Shown one piece after another: positions 62,094-64,000 of a stretch of 64,000 nucleotides of DNA. Both the position numbers and the translations under genes were made by a program. The stretch lies in NCBI RefSeq assembly GCF_019656075.1, contig NZ_BPKZ01000002.1, forward strand, positions 124,001 to 188,000, given 5' to 3'. The DNA comes from Leuconostoc palmae. Lineage in GTDB: Bacteria > Bacillota > Bacilli > Lactobacillales > Lactobacillaceae. The notes beneath the pieces were generated by a model, which was not told the DNA's origin, searched no databases, and saw only the letters and a list, made by a program, of their open reading frames with translations. Every line of letters starts with the position of its first letter. Position 1 is the first letter of the stretch.

Positions 62094-63284
62094 TTACAAC
62101 TTATCTCCAAAAATGTCGCCCAATGTTGCAGCAGAATCATCTTGTTGGTTATAGGCAGCAATGTCTGCACGTGAAGCAGAACCATCATTATTACGACGAT
62201 CTTCACGTTCTGGCTTTTCTTCTAAAGCCTTCATTGACAATGAAATACGTTCTTCAGCTGGTTTAATGTCCAAAACCTTAACTTGAACTTTATCCCCTGA
62301 CTTCAAAACTTCTGAAGGGTTTTCGATACGCTTATTAGAAATTTGTGATACGTGTACAAGGCCTTCAATACCTGGCAATATTTCCACGAATGCACCAAAG
62401 TCTTTAACGCGCTTAACTGTTCCTTCAAGAATTGAACCTGCAGCAATTTTATCAGCAGCCTCATCCCAAGGTCCACGTTGAGTTGCCTTAATAGACAATG
62501 AAATACGACCTTTTTCAGTATCCAAAGCTAAAATCTTAACGCTAACTTTATCACCCTTTGACAAAACATCTGCAGGGTTTTTCACACGATCATGAGAAAT
62601 TTCTGATACGTGAACTAATCCATCTACACCGCCCAAATCGACAAATGCACCAAAATCAGTTAAACGTGCAACTGTTCCTTCAACAACTTCGCCAACTGTT
62701 AACTTGCTAAATACTTCAGCTAGTTGTGCTGCACGTTCTTGTGCGGCAACAGCTTTACGTGACAAAATTAATCGTGCATTAGCAGCATCAATTTCAATCA
62801 CTTGAGCCTTAATATCTTTGTTTTTAAATTGGTTTAAATCAGAAACAAAACGTTCTGCAACCATTGATGCTGGGACAAAACCACGAACACCATTTACCAA
62901 AACAATTAAACCGCCACGAACAGCATTAATAACCTTGGCATCAACTGTATCACCTTCAGCGAAGTCTAAGTTTTCCCAAGCTTTGCGGGCATCTAAACGC
63001 TTCTTTGACAAAAGATAAGAAACACCTTCCTTATCGCTAGTAACATTTGAGATAATAACAGCTTCAATACTGTCTCCAATTTTTAATTCGTCTGCCAGGT
63101 TGATGTTACGATCGTCTGAGTACTCACGTGCTGGCACAACTCCTTCTTCACCGGTTGGCAAACCAACTACTGCTTGGTTATCATTATCAATGGCTAAAAG
63201 TTCACCAGTAACAACATCTCCCACCTTAATTTGATCTGCTGCGCTTTCGAGAGCTGCTAAGAACTCGTTGTTTGTTTCACTCAT
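62094..63284 (-). CDS. rpsA: 30S ribosomal protein S1
   Basis: RNA-binding protein of the small subunit. About 396 residues with four S1 domains (about 17-85, 103-168, 188-257 and 274-343). The last two are very alike: EGTVARLTDFGAFVDLGGVD and EGTVKRVKDFGAFVEILPGI. Four domains is normal for this lineage, against six in E. coli. I take ATG 63282-63284 (MSETNNEF) with GGAGG 12 bases upstream; a longer frame lacks support. It is downstream of cmk, the widespread cmk-rpsA-der order. Confidence 0.95.
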   Translation of the reverse strand: MSETNNEFLAALESAADQIKVGDVVTGELLAIDNDNQAVVGLPTGEEGVVPAREYSDDRNINLADELKIGDSIEAVIISNVTSDKEGVSYLLSKKRLDARKAWENLDFAEGDTVDAKVINAVRGGLIVLVNGVRGFVPASMVAERFVSDLNQFKNKDIKAQVIEIDAANARLILSRKAVAAQERAAQLAEVFSKLTVGEVVEGTVARLTDFGAFVDLGGVDGLVHVSEISHDRVKNPADVLSKGDKVSVKILALDTEKGRISLSIKATQRGPWDEAADKIAAGSILEGTVKRVKDFGAFVEILPGIEGLVHVSQISNKRIENPSEVLKSGDKVQVKVLDIKPAEERISLSMKALEEKPEREDRRNNDGSASRADIAAYNQQDDSAATLGDIFGDKL

Positions 63285-63353
63285 GACGTCTAACGTCCTC
63301 CTACAATTTACACTATGTGTATAGTCTACCAGAATAATGAACACTTGTATAGT

Positions 63354-63377
63354 AAAAAACAGCGTTTTTCACGCTGT
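63354..63377 (-). terminator. Terminator of cmk
   Basis: ACAGCG/CGCTGT (63359-63364 and 63372-63377), followed by TTTTTT on the minus strand. Confidence 0.75.
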
Positions 63378-63386
63378 AAGTTTACA

Positions 63387-64000
63387 TCATTGTTTTTTTC
63401 TTATAATATCTGTAATTTCATCAACTACTACTTCAATAGATTTTCCAGTTGTATCAACTAAAATCGCATCTTTGGCCTGTACTAATGGACTAATTTTTCG
63501 GTGAGAATCTTTATAATCGCGTGCCTCAATATCTGCTTGCAAAGTTTTTAAATCTGAAGTCATGCCTTTGGCAATATTTTCTTTTAAACGTCTTTGAGCA
63601 CGTTCAAGTACACTGGCCACAAGAAAGATTTTGACTTGAGCATTTGGTAAAACAGTTGTCCCAATATCTCTACCGTCCATGATGATATTTTGACTATCTG
63701 CAATCATTCTTTGTCTATTCACAAGATTTTGACGGACTGAGGCATATGATGCAACCAATGAAACATTTTTAGTTATTTCTGTAGATCGTATTTCATCTGT
63801 TACTTCTTCGTTATTCAAAAAAACGTGCTGTACTGGTGTTCCTGGTTCAAACCTAATGGCTGTTTCAGGCAGTAGGTTTGTAATTTCTTTTTCTTCTTGA
63901 TATGGTATGCCTGCTCGTTTAGCAGCCAAAGTGATAGCACGATACATTGCACCTGTATCAACATAGACATATTTTAACTTAGCTGCAATTATTTTTGCAA
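63387..64000 (-). CDS. cmk: Cytidylate kinase (partial, N-terminus outside window)
   Basis: Phosphorylates CMP and dCMP. The frame enters from the window edge as [20 protein letters not shown], continues to [18 protein letters not shown] and ends at 63387. [20 protein letters not shown] and the lid region [13 protein letters not shown] are diagnostic. The P-loop lies beyond the window. The apparent ATG at 63947 is internal. Confidence 0.95.
   Translation of the reverse strand, partial: AKIIAAKLKYVYVDTGAMYRAITLAAKRAGIPYQEEKEITNLLPETAIRFEPGTPVQHVFLNNEEVTDEIRSTEITKNVSLVASYASVRQNLVNRQRMIADSQNIIMDGRDIGTTVLPNAQVKIFLVASVLERAQRRLKENIAKGMTSDLKTLQADIEARDYKDSHRKISPLVQAKDAILVDTTGKSIEVVVDEITDIIRKKQ

Noticed and set aside
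1-64000. tRNA, rRNA or CRISPR arrays
   Set aside because: No cloverleaf, rRNA segment or regularly spaced repeat was seen on either strand.

Overview
The window looks like the chromosome of a low-GC Gram-positive lactic acid bacterium. The best guess from gene content and protein character is a Leuconostoc-type member of the Lactobacillaceae; this is inference, since no rRNA gene is present to confirm it. Strong Shine-Dalgarno sequences, TTGACA-type promoters and compact operons separated by clear intrinsic terminators are the rule. No tRNA, rRNA or CRISPR array was seen.

Layout. 1-5 kb: rpoD (cut by the window edge) and dnaG, an SDR oxidoreductase and fabI. 5-11 kb: a decaying stretch with broken hisC, PAP2 phosphatase and mannose-PTS IID genes, between an MFS transporter that has its own leader-peptide attenuator, an L,D-transpeptidase and a flavin reductase. 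11-36 kb: housekeeping genes (topA, dprA, an ABC-F ATPase, ackA, an amidase, a folate cyclo-ligase, glyA, thrC, hom-thrB-lysC, asparaginase, recO-era-dgkA-ybeY-phoH, amtB, pyk, dnaE). 37-45 kb: one aromatic amino acid operon on the minus strand (aroE, aroF', aroB', aroC, aroA, tyrA, aroK-chorismate mutase fusion, a prephenate dehydratase-like gene, aroD). It is preceded by a leader peptide rich in Tyr, Phe and Trp codons and by alternative hairpins. One deletion has joined the front of the DAHP synthase gene to the back of aroB, so the first two steps of the shikimate pathway are lost from this locus. 45-50.5 kb: a nucleoside hydrolase and ECF S-component pair behind a leader that resembles a class-I preQ1 riboswitch, then degV, dfrA, cca and a TPR protein. 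50.7-60.2 kb: a shrunken prophage. It keeps an intact CI-type repressor, but its integrase, antirepressor, HNH gene and large terminase are broken. It carries two sets of accessory genes sitting between repeated flanks. 60.2-64 kb: hup, der, rpsA and cmk (cut by the edge).

How it fits together. The aromatic operon and the MFS transporter share the same regulatory logic: a strong promoter, a short aromatic-rich peptide and mutually exclusive hairpins. This suggests an aromatic amino acid regulon whose sensors survive although the biosynthetic genes have begun to decay. The broken hisC, aroF and aroB genes fit adaptation to an amino acid rich habitat. The prophage no longer looks able to excise or package. 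What it keeps is the repressor and membrane-anchored cassette genes between repressor and integrase, which suggests retention for superinfection immunity; this last point is inference.
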